NCBI GenBank assembly: GCA_030267565.1
Contig: BRXU01000029.1
Coordinates: 1,099,001 to 1,163,000 of the forward strand
Direction of reading: 5' to 3'
Source of the DNA: Pleodorina starrii
Lineage: Eukaryota; Chlorophyta; Chlorophyceae; Chlamydomonadales; Volvocaceae
Length of the DNA: 64,000 nt
Position 1 is the first letter of the stretch; the number at the start of each line of letters is the position of its first letter. This document shows, piece after piece, positions 46,362 to 58,300 of this stretch. The position numbers were made by a program, and so were the translations under genes. Under the pieces are notes generated by a model. That model saw nothing but the letters and a program-made list of their open reading frames with translations. It did no database searches and was not told the origin of the DNA.

Positions 46362-49300
46362 ATGAGGACCGCGTTGCTGCCTCGCGGGGCGGAGAGCAGC
46401 CTGCGCCCCCGCCTGCTGCAGCTTGCGCTGCCGCTGCTGCTGCTCCTAGCGACGGCGACGCTTCCGGGCTGCCGCTCCCTCCCTCCAAACCTCCGCGGCC
46501 TGAAAAGCGCAGCCACAGCCGCACCTCCGGACGCCTCCCAGCAGCAGCAGCAGCAGCCGCAGCAGCAGCCACCTCCCCAAACCGCACCCCCGAACCCGCG
46601 CCAGTCCCTGCTGTTTGGCAACCGCAGCCAGGGCTGGTACGCGGTGGGTCTTCTGCCGGAGCCGCTGGACCTGGCCGCAGACAGCTTCGGCAGCACCTTT
46701 GACGCAGCGGGCCGGCCGCAGCGCTGCGACCACCGGACCATCCTGGCGGCTTCCGCGGGACTGTTCGGCCTGCCGCGCGCGGCGCAGAGTTTCACGCTGG
46801 TGGCGGTTCTGGAGCCGCCGCGGCGCGACAACGCCAGCCTGCAGGGCGACCTCCTCACCGCCGGCGGGCTGCGGCTGCAGTGGGACCTGGCGGCAAGTGA
46901 GTAGCAGGCGCTCCGGGTTGCGGCCGCGGGGCCGCGAGGACGAGGAGGAGGAGTGTTTTTTTTTGTTTGGCCGAGGGCGTTTGAGCTCGAGCTCGAGGTC
47001 ACGCATCGTATGCGCGCTGGGGAGGAGGCCATCGTTTGCCGGGCTTCGACAAGGAAGGACATATCCATGTGTTCGGACCACCCAGCGAGCACGTGCCGGT
47101 GACCCGGCGTGTCACCAGTTGTGCGCCCTCGCGGCTGTGGCCGCAGTGCGGACGGGCGGCGCGAGCAAAGACCCATGTAGGCCGGGGCCGCAAGCAGCCC
47201 CGGGGCCGAGGTGGCGTTGTCCGCGCTGACTGACCGACTGACTGACTGCCGTTCGCCGCGCCGGGCCGGGCCGCGCGGGAGAAGCGCAATCCTGCTCGCT
47301 GCGGAACCGGGGCTGTGTGTGTGACGGAACCGCAGCCACGCGGTGACGGAAACTCCGCCACGGGGCAAAAGCCCGGCCAGTGGCCTGTTGGCCCTCCCCG
47401 CATCCCCGCACCCTCCGCGCTCCCGCGCTCTTTTCACGCCACGTCCCCCTTGTGCCCCCGACTGGCCCTCGACTGCCGCCACAGACGTGATCCGGCTGTT
47501 CGGGACCTGGTTCGCGGGCGCCATGGCGGTCATCTCAGCCCCCGGCAGCAGCAACAGCAGCAGCGCCGCCTGGCCCTTGGTAGTGCTGTCCCTCAGTCGC
47601 AGAGCCGACGGCGCGCTAGGCATCTGCGTCAACGGCGCGCCGGCGACCCTGCAGACGGTGGGTGGGTGGGTGGGTCGCAGAGGACGGGGGTGAGCCGGGG
47701 CGCCGGGCGCCGGGCGCTGCACGCAGGGTCTCCGCGGTTCGGGAGCCGCACCGGGGGCCGAGCACGTGTGAATTGGATGGATGGCACGGAGAGCTAGCGG
47801 GGCTATGGGGACAGAGCACCGTTGCGGGGCGGGGCGTGCTCCCCGGCGCAAGGGTCCTGCTGCCGTTGACATAGAAAGTATAAAGTAGCCGCGGCGGCGT
47901 CCAGGTGTAAACGGCGGAGATGCGGTTCACTACGGTCCCTGTGGCGCCCTCCAAAGGCACAGGGCCAGGGACACACACACGCCCTGTGATGCGGGCGCTC
48001 TGTGTGCGAAAGTGCGTGCGCCGGTGTCTTGTCCGTACCGTGCATGCCATACCTGCGCACTCCGCCGCGTCTCGATATGCGCACTCTCTCGCCTCGCCCA
48101 CCCACGCATTCGGAACCGCCAACCCCCTCCACAACGCCGCCAGCCCGCCACCCAACACCCTGCAGCCAACGAAGGAACCCCGCCCCGCCCCCGGGCCCCC
48201 CCCCCTGCGCCCTCTGCCCCCGCGCACACAGGCCCGGCCTCAGGGTTACCGCCAGCTGCCCGGCGGGTGGCTGCTGGGGAGCCCCCTGGGCGAGGGCTGG
48301 TCGCTCGCGTCGTCCGAGCAGCTGCAGCTGGGCGACCCACGGGCCACCACCTCCCTCAACACCCGCCTGCGCCAGCTGTGGCTCGTCAACACCGCCTGGA
48401 ACTGTACGGATGTTGCCGCCATGATGACGTACACCGTACCGCCGCTGACAGCCGGCACCCCGGCGATGACGCCCTTGCCTGCTGCTGGGGCTGGGACTGG
48501 GGCTGGGAACGTTTCGGCAGGGGTGGCGGCGGTGCCGCCCGGCTTGGCTGCGCAGGTGTACGTCAACGCCCTGCCGGTTGTGACGCGGCTGGAGCTGTGG
48601 GTGTGGGGTGGAGGCACGGGCGCGGACGGCGAGGCGTTCGTGGGGCAGAACGTGACGGCGACTGGCGAGGTGCGCGACGCGGACGGCGACGCGCTGCGTG
48701 TGCGGCTCACCTGGTTCGGCGTGCCTGCCAGGTAAGTACCAAGTAGGTGGGCTGGGTAGGTGGGTGGGTGGGTGGGCTGCGTGGGTGGGTGGGTGCCCTC
48801 GCGGAGGGGTGTGAATGTGGTGGTGCTGCAAAATTCGGGTGGGCGGTGTGTGCGGGGAAACACGCGCGCTGTAATTCCAGGGACGAAGCCCGGGCGGTGG
48901 CGGCGGCGGAGGCGGCGGCTTCGGCTTGGCCCTGCACGCCCCCGTGTTGGCCACAGGGGGTGGCACGGCCGCGCTGACCCCGCCCGCGAGCGCGCGAGGC
49001 TTTCCGGGCGCTGCGTGTTTCCCAGACAGGGGATAGGAAAAGGAGGAACCAGCGCCTGGGTCGCCGAACGCACCCGCCGAACGAACGCACCCGCCCCCCG
49101 CCCCCCTGCCTCCTGCACGCAGCGGCTGCCGTGTGCCCACATGCGGCAACGAGGGGCGCGAGGCCAACGGCACGGGCGCGGTGGTGCTATCGCAGTCCGT
49201 CTCCTTCAAGGTAGGATGGCGCCGCCTTTGCGCATCGCCCCCTTGCCTCCGTGGCCCGGTCCCCGCCGCCCTCCAGCACCGTGGGACCCCTCCCTCCCTC

Positions 49301-52300
49301 CCTCCGCGCTGCGCCGCCCACCCCGCCTGTCCTGGCCCCTTCCATCGCCCCGGCGGTCCCACCTATGTCACTCGTCCCTTGTCTCTACCTGGGAGTTGGG
49401 GCGGGCGGCCCCGGTTCTGCGCGTACACCCTAACACCCTAATCCCTCCCCCGCTCCTGCCCTCCCCCACTCCGGCCCAGCTGCCCGGGCGCTACACGGTT
49501 CGGCTGGAGGCCTCCGACCTGCGGGGTACCGTCCTGGCGCGGGATGTGTCGGTGCTGGTGCGCAAGCTGGGGGACACGGCCCGCCTGGCGCCCTGCTGCA
49601 GGTGGGTAAGGGCGGGCCTTTGCTTTGGTTGGGTAGAATATACGAAGCCGCAGCGACGGAACCGAACCCGGTCCTCCGTCCATTTCCACCCTCATCCCTT
49701 CCGTTGTGGTGGGTGGGACGTTCGGGCGGAGACGTGAGACGGGAGAGGTAGGGTCAGGACAACGATGGGTTGGGAGCGCTGGCAGGGCGAGGAGAGCGGG
49801 AGTTTGTGCGCGCGGGGGTGGATCCGCCGGGACCTCTCCACCTCGCCTTAGCAGCCCCCCCCCCCACTACTGCTGCTGCCGCCTTGGGTGACCAGACCAA
49901 GCCCAGCTCCCGCCCGCCCGCCGTGCTTCCAACGTCCGCCGTTGCGTCCGCCTCCCCTCCCCTCGCCGCGGCCCTGCCCCCCCCCCCAGGTCCACCGGCA
50001 TGGTGATCGCGGCCCAGACCGGGCGGCCCGTGCACAGCTGGCGGTTCCGCGACCCGCGGGTCGGTGGCCTGGCGAGCGGGGCGCTGGGCTGGTCCGCCGA
50101 CTACCTGGCGGCGGAGGATCTGGAGGCGGAGCGGCTGTTTGACTTTGGGGTGCTCGCACCGCTGCACGACCCAGGTGGGGTGGGGCGAGAGGAGGACTGA
50201 CCCGGGAGGGGAGCGGGGCTGTCCCGGGAAGGGGGATGAACCAGCGGCGCGTTGAGGCGGGAGCTGGGCGGGAAGCTCTGGAGGTGGCTCGCCAACACGC
50301 GCCCACCCGGATGTGCGCCCCTGAGGCCTTGACAGCCGTTGGTTCCCCCTGATCTGACTCTGCGTCCTGAAGTTTGAAGCTTGAGTTCCCCCCACGTGTG
50401 CGAAAGGCCTGTCCCGCGGGTCAAACCCCACCCGCAGCCTAGCCCTGCACGCAACGCGGATCAGCCCAAGTCCTCATCGCCCCGTCGCCCCTTGACAATC
50501 CATTGCCGCACCGCTTCGGTCGCAAATGAGATTTGGCCCCCAGCGCCCTGCCCCGCCCGGGTGTATAAACTCGGATGCTGCCGGCTTCCCTGTGCCCCTC
50601 AGCGGCTCAACGGATTCGTCCCCGGTGTTGCGCGCTGTTGCACGCCCCTTTCTCTTTGCCGCCCCCCTCCCCCAGCGGTATCTTCTTTTTACACCCATTT
50701 GAGGGCTCCGGCCTATTACGTGGATAACCCCTCCAGCTGTGCTGTGCTTTGTTGTCCCCTGCTCCTTCGCTTCTCTTCCTCTCGGCCGCATGCAGTTGGT
50801 CTGCAGCTGTCGAGCTGTCTGGATGCCTTCCTGGCGGGCCCCGGCTCCCCGCGGGTGCTGTCCGGCTCGTTGGACCAGCGGGCGGTCACCACGGGGCACG
50901 GCAAGCGGCTGCTGGTGGTGCCGCAGGTGGGTGGGGGTGGGCACTGGGCAGCAGACATGGGGCCGCAGCAGTCCCAGGGAGGTGGGGGACGGATACGACA
51001 TCGGGAGGGAGGAGGGGTGGGTCCAAAAGGTCGTGGGGAGGAGGAGGATTTGGAGGAGGTTTGGAGGACGTTCTTCGGACGCAGGGAGGTGATGGAAAGG
51101 CCGTGATGACCAACTCCGTAATTAGAAGGGGGGCCTGTGTGCCAAGTGGGCGGGAGGTTGGGGAGCTGTGAACAAGCTTGCGCCACCGCTCTGTCTGCCT
51201 GCCTGTCTGTCTGCCTGCCTGTCTGCCTGTCTGCTTGTCTCTCCGCCAACTCGACCCCGGACCCGCTCGCGTCCTGTCCAGGGCTTCTCCTGGGGCCCCA
51301 GCGCGGCTGGCAACCAGACGGAGAGCCCCGGCTGTGAGGCGCACTGGAGCCAGTGGGCCGCGGACTCGCCGTACAAGATGCCGGCGGGCCTGATGACCAA
51401 CGGGTGCGTAGCTGCATGTGTGTGTGAGTGTGTGGGAGGACACGCTCCCTCCCTCTCTCTCTCTCCCTCTCCCTCTCTCCCTCTTTTAGGCCGTGTAGCC
51501 CACCCTCAGACCCTCTGCGCAGTCCCGCCTCCACGCTCGCCACCTCTCCCACCCACCCTCGGTCCCACCCTCCGCCCTCGGCCCCGGCGCCGCCCTGCGC
51601 TCACCCTCTCACCCGCTCGCCTGCTGTCAGGTCCCGCGCCTACTGCTCCTTCGCCTGCACCCCGGGCGGCACCCGCACCTTGCAGCAGCTGGCGGGTATG
51701 ACGGACCGACTGGCGGAGGCGATGGTGGAGCTCAGCTACGGCCGCATGTCACTGAGCTGGGACGTGGACGTGACGGACACCCTGATGCTGCCGCAGGTGG
51801 GGGGGTGGGGTGGGGGGGTGGTTACATGGGGATCCAGATGCTGGGAGGGGCAGAGCCAGCGGGCCAAAAGGCCGTGTATGTGGGTGGGCATGGTGGTTAC
51901 AGCGGGTTGCAGACGCTGGGAGGGGCAGAGCCAGACCTGGACATCCCGCTGGCTGGGAACCTCTTCGAACCCCGCCCTATCTCTACCCCTCTCTCTGCCC
52001 CCCCACCCCCGCCCCGACCCGACCCGCCCCCCCACATACGCAGACCACCAAGCTGGACGCCTTCTTCTACAGCGACAGCCCCGTGGGGCCCTTCCTGCAG
52101 GCGGCCGGGATCGATCGGGCGACCTACCACTCCGTGGCCGTGCTCTCGCCCACCCCGCCCCGGCGCATCAACCCCGGCTACACCGCCTGGTCCAGTGTGG
52201 GCGCCGCCACCATGTTCGTGATGCGCTGCATGCCGCAGCTGTACTACCTGGTGCACGAGATGGGGCACCTGCTGGGACTGCCGCACGCAGACATGTGGAT

Positions 52301-55300
52301 GTGGGTGCGGCCGTGCGGAGGGGAGGGAGGGAGGGAGGGGGTTGTGCTGTGGGGGTGGTGCTGGGGGTTGTGCAGTGTGTGTGTGTATCGTGGGTTTTGT
52401 GCAATTGCGTGAGGGTGTTCTGTGGGTTTCCTGCGAGTGCGTCGGGGAGGGGGGGGGTCGGTCGAGTGTGTCGGGGGTTTGGTGGGCGCGCCCTGCGGTT
52501 AGGTAAAGGGCTGTATTTGCGCTTCTAAGGGCCTGTGGCCTCTGATGCCTGGTGTGCGAGTTTCCAATTGCAAACTGTGCGGAAATACAGGCGTGCATCG
52601 TCCTTGCAAGGTGTTGCCGCTTCGAGTCCGGCCCGGTCTGTGAGTAATCACTGGCGGGGGACAGCTCCAGGGGCACCGGCGGACCGGCAAACCGGCAGCC
52701 CGGCGGACGGCGCCGCCGGGTGCAGTCCTCTCCACTCGACCCTTGGCGCCACCGCACCACGTTCCTGTCCGCCGCCCGCCCTGCCCCCCCGCCCCCCGCA
52801 GGCTGGACAACGCCACCGTGGCGCCCTCGGACCCCGCCGGACCCGGCTTGCCGCAGGACGCGTACAGCGACAAGGTGGGTCGCCGGGGGAGGGGCCCAGG
52901 AGCCGCGGGGAGACCTTACGCCGCGCCCCGGGACGGCACACCCTTGGTGGTATCGCACCAGTAGAGCTAGCGCCAGCAAGGCTACACCCACCGCAGCGTG
53001 CAAGGCCGCGGGTCAACAGCACACTGCCTTGATCTCCGTGCGTGTGTGATGTGGCGTCCTCCCTGCTCGCTTCCTGTTCCCCGATCCGCCGCTCCTCCAG
53101 GGAGGCCCCTCGCGTCCGGTGGCCCGCACCTAATCACTCACTCACTCACTCACTCACTCACTCACTCACTCACTCACTCACTCACTCACTCACTCACTCA
53201 CTCACTCACCGCTGTCCCTCTCTCCTCGTGCGCACCCAGCTGGACATGATGGCTTGCTGCCGGGGGGACTACGGAGCGCTGTCCAGGTGAGGGGGGCGGA
53301 GCTCCAGGGGGGGGCTGGCCAGGGTGAGGCTGGGGCTGGGTGGTTACCGCCTGGGCGGATGAGCGCTGAGTGCCGGCGCGTACAGCCCAGGCCCGCTTGG
53401 TGGGTGCTGCGGCGCGAGGCGTGGACAGCGCTCTGGGGCGGCCTCTGCCCTGTGCGGGATGCGGCGGAGCCGGGATGCGGGTGTGCGGCTGTGGGCTCCT
53501 GTGGCTCTACAGAGTACAGACCCTCGGAAGGAAGGAAGGGTTCCGGAGCCAGCGGGCCAGGTGGCCGTTCGTGCACTGCAGCGGCGACGACCCACCAGGG
53601 CAGACGTGGAAAACGCCGGCAGACCACACACATGTCAGGCGTAGTGCGCCAGCCCGCAAGCCGCCCGCAAATAACGCAACAGCCTCCTTCTCCCCTCCTT
53701 TTTCCTCTTCCCCCTTTGCACAGGATGTGGCTGGGCTGGATGCCGTACCCGGAGCGACAGCACATCCCGCTGCCGCCAAGCACGGCCGCGCCGCCGCCAC
53801 CCTCGCGACCCCCTCCCCGCCGCCCAGCCGCGTCGCCCCCCTCCCTCAGCGCCGCCCCGTCGCCCCGTCGTCCTCCTCCTCGTCCTCCTCCTCCATCCCC
53901 CTTCAGCGGGCCCCCCACCACCCCCTTCTCCTCCTCCACCACCTCCCTTCCCTCCGCCTCCACCGCCTCTTTCGAGAGCAACAGCGACGGCGGCGACTGC
54001 GACCCCTCCTCCAGCCCCACCGGCTGCTCATACGTGCTGTGGCCGGTCGACCGCTCCGAATCGCGCGGCCGCCTGAAGGCGCTGAGCGTGCGCATCAGCG
54101 ACTCGCAGCTCGTCGTACTGTCGTACAAGGCGCTGCCGTGGTGGCAGGACATGCGGCTGGGTCGCGACAGCTGGGACACGGCGGATCGTGACAACGTCAT
54201 CCACGATGAGATGCGGCGCAGCCTGACCGGCCTGAGCGCGGAGTACATGCGCAAGGTGGTCGGCAGCAACGGTGAGGCGCGGGGATTCCCGGGGGGGTGC
54301 GAGGGCGGGCTGGTTTGGGCTGAGCACGGGCGCATGGGTCAGAGGTCTTAGGGGAAGCCTGGGGTTTGGCTTCCCGGGTTCGCCAGAATGCAGTCGATTT
54401 GTCTGTCTGTATGTTTGTTTTTCTGTTTTTCTGTTTTTCTGTTTTTCTGTTTGTTTGTTTGTTTGTTTGTTTGTTTGTTTGCGAAACATTGACAGTCCAT
54501 CCCACTTGGAATCGGCGGCAATGTGGCCCTGACTTCCATGGCGCCGCAACACCGCCCTGACGGTTACCGGCACCGGCGCCTTGCCCCCTGGCCCGCAGGC
54601 GCAGGCGCGTCGTCGTTCAGCAGCCGCGGCCTGCTTGACTTCAATGTGCTGTTCGGCGAGTGGCCGTCCGCGCTGCCGCCCGCGCCCGCCACCCTGCCGC
54701 CGGCGCCCGTCAAGAGCGCGTTCGCGCTGCTGCGGGAGGGGCAGGCCTGGCTGCACGCTGGCGGTGGGCTGCTGGTGGTGGCGCAGCAGGAGGTGGAGTG
54801 CGATGGGCAGGTGAGCGGCAGCGGAGGGATCCGCGGTGGCATGCGTGGCGGTGGTGGCGGTGGCGGTGGCTGCGGCGATGGGTTTGTGGGACTGAAAAAC
54901 CTGCATACAGAGGGTTTCACGGGAAAAGGAAAGGTTCGTCTGATAGAAAATCAGGTCAGGTGGCTTCTTCGGCTGCAATGGTTGTTGTGCTGTGGTTGTT
55001 GCAGTGGGCTGGGCTGCAGACTCCGGAACTCCCATCCCTCCCCCTAGCCCCTTGCCCGTACCCCCAACCCGCCACCTAATCACCCGCCTCCATACCCCCC
55101 ACACACACTCCCCACAAGACTCACAAACCCCACACACCCCATCCATGCCCGCCCCCGCCCCCAGTCTGAGCTGCCGGTGTACAATTATTCGGTACCCAAC
55201 TTTTACGGCTTCCGAGGCGAGTCGCCGGGGTCCGAGGGCTTCCGGCGCTCCGACTACAACGGCTACGCGGGTGGACTGCGCTGCCTGAGGGTGGCGGTGC

Positions 55301-58300
55301 GCACGCAGCTGCCGGCGGCGGCCAGGCCAGGTGGGTGTGTGGGGTGCGCGTTGGGGTGCGCGTTGGGGGATGGGGGTGGGGGTGGGGGAGCGCGTTCTTG
55401 GACAGGGCGCGTGTTGCTGAGCTGTTGACGCGGTTCACTCCCAAACCCTCTCCTCCCCCCAACCACTTCCCCACGTCCCCCCAGGCAAGCTCGCCGTGCG
55501 GTTGCGCGTGCCGGGCTCCGATGCGGACCGTCCGTTGGACCTCCGGGGCAGCTGCGGCTTCCCGCTGATGCCCCGACTGCAGCTGCAGCTGCTGACCCCG
55601 CCCCAAGACTCGGACTCAGACGCAGACCCGGACTCGAGCCCTGGCCAGGGCAACAGTGGCAGAGGCAACGGCAGTGCTGCCGCATCGCCGCCGCCAGCCA
55701 ATGCCGCATCAGCGGCAGCGGCGGCAGCCACCGCCGATGACGACGGCGTTGGCCTGCCGCCGGGCATAGCGGCTGTAGTTTGGAAGGACCCGCGCAACGT
55801 CACCTTTGCGAGCGGCACCCTGGCGGCGACGTTGCCGCCCTTTTCCGACGGCTGGGTGCGCGAGGCGTCGGCGGCGGACAGCCCCGCCTGCGTGTACGGC
55901 TGCGACCCGCTGTACCGCGTGCGGATCGCGTCGTACGACGGCGCGCAGACGCTTGCGACGGTGCGCGTCGTACAGGTCTCCCTGCGGTACATGTTGCTGT
56001 ACGTGTCGTACAGGTATTACCAGCTGGATCGCATCACGACCGAGTCGGAGGTGCTGTACGTGCCGGTCGTGGCGCCGTGGCTCGGCCCTGCCGTACCGTA
56101 CGGCAGCCCAGTTGCAGGGAACGGCGGCGAGGCCGGTAACGGTGAGTAGCAGTAGCACTGGGGTGCGCCTCAGGACTTGCCTCGCTCCTTGTTGACTATC
56201 TTTGCGATACTCCCTTCCTTGGGAACTTGTGTCCCGGAAACCTGTTGGATTGACATTAAATCCGGGGTCTATTAGGCCCTAAGTGGGTGGGTGGGTGGGT
56301 GGGTGGGTGGGTGGGTGGGTGGGTGGGTGCCCCCTCGAGGAGCGTCCTTTCTACGGGTTGGCGGGTCCAACTTGTGGGGCAGCTTTTGGCTGATGGCCCT
56401 GCTGGGAAGCAAGCCGTGGGAGCACATCTGCGCAAAGGCACACCCACACCCACACACGCGGCATGCGACCGAGTCTCCATCGGGAGGTTCTTGGGACGGA
56501 GGAACACCGCACGACCACATCTCAAGCCGATGCCTCTGTCATTAAGCCCCTCGGACTGCCCCTGGCCGCTCCGCTCCGCTCCCGGCCCTTGCAGCAGCAC
56601 CGCCGCCGCCGCCGCCAGCCGCCAGCGACCCGCGGGACACTGCCTGGGGCATGCAGCTCCTGGGCGACGCCGCCGGCAGCCGGCGGTTGGCCGAGCAGCC
56701 CGCCGTCACGTGGACCCCCGAGCAGCTGCCGTACACGGCCTGCAGCCGCCAGTTCAGCCTCACGTTGTTGGTCAAGGTGGGTTTAGAGCCGTACCGGAGA
56801 GCGCGGTACCGTCCTCCAGGGGAGCGGCCTCTGAAACACACATGCACACACATGCACACAACGTGCACGGCTTTGCACGGACGGCCCAAGAGCACATCAG
56901 CCACACAGCCTGTGCGCGCCTTTGAATGCTCGCTGCATTCCCTCTCGCTGCGTTCCCTCGTAGCTCCGGTACCCAGCCATCAAGAGCGGCCGCTGGCCCC
57001 TGGCGGCGATCCAGCTGGACCCGGCCGCTGCGGGCGGCAGCAGCGGAGGCGGTGGCGCCTACGAGGGGCCGAAGCTCTGGGTCGTCTGGGACGCCTCCGC
57101 AACCACCGCCGCCAACTTCCCGACCGCGAGTACCGACGGCAACGCCACTAGCACGGCGGCGCCGCTGACCCTGGCAGTTACGCTGGATCCTAACCGGCAG
57201 ACGAGCGTCACCATGGCTCTGCCGCCGCTGCAGGTATGTCGTATGTATAGGTGTGTGTGTGTGTGCGTATGTGTGTGTGGCTACGTGTCGTCCGGCCCCG
57301 ACACTGGCCAAGGGAGAAGGGACGCGGCTAGCGGCCCTGAGAGGACCGCTCCCGGCCCCAACTCGACGACCGCTCAAGCGCTCTTCCGTTTGTGTCTGTG
57401 AAGGATGTGGAGGGGGATGTGTCACCGTAGCTCCTGCTCATCTGCTGAATGCGGGCATGAGATGGCTGGAGTGGCTGCCTGGCTGAGATCTCGGGGGGGA
57501 TGGACCGACAGAGGAGCTCCCTCGCACGTGCGGTGACTGGGGCCACGCGTTACGAGCGCCACCGGCCGCCTAGTCGCTGCGCAAACCCCCCATCCCAACC
57601 CATCCCCCTCATGTCTCATCCGTCCGCTGCCAAGCGTCCTCTCTGTACCTCTGCACACAACCAGCGGTCCACCAACCGGCACGGCGAGCGGCATAGGGAC
57701 TGCAGCACCCTCACTCACTATTAACGCACTATCCCTCGCAGATAGAAAGCCCGCTTGTGCGACCCATGGGCCGCGCCATCGTACAGGGCGAGCGAATCTA
57801 CCACGTGGCTCTGGTGTACGACAAGGGCCGCGTAGGCGTCTGGGTGGACGGCGGCGGCGGCTGGCCCTGGCGGGATGCGGCGTGTGTACCGCCGCGGGCG
57901 GATGTGACGTACTGCCGGGCGCCCGGCGGGGGGCCCTCCCCGGGCGATATGCCGGGCGAGGTACCGGGGCCGCTCGGGGGAGTCAGGTAGGGGCGGGTGG
58001 GGTGTGCTGGAGACGTGTGGAAGGGGGGAAAGGCGGTGCCTAAACCTCGGTGTGTTACGTTACTACCGTTACTACCGTTAGCAGCGCAATGAGACCGTAT
58101 GCGCTTGTCGGACGTGCGCGCTGTGTTAGCAAGGGTACCGGCCCATGGGGCGCGCCGGTGAGTAAGTATGAAGACGAAAGTGCGCCTGTGTGGGTGTGTG
58201 CTGTCATGAGGGAAACGTAACTGGTATCTCCCGGCGGCCGTTTGCCTTTGCTATCCTGTCCTCCGAATCGCAACACATACTGTGCGCCCGGCCTTGCTTT

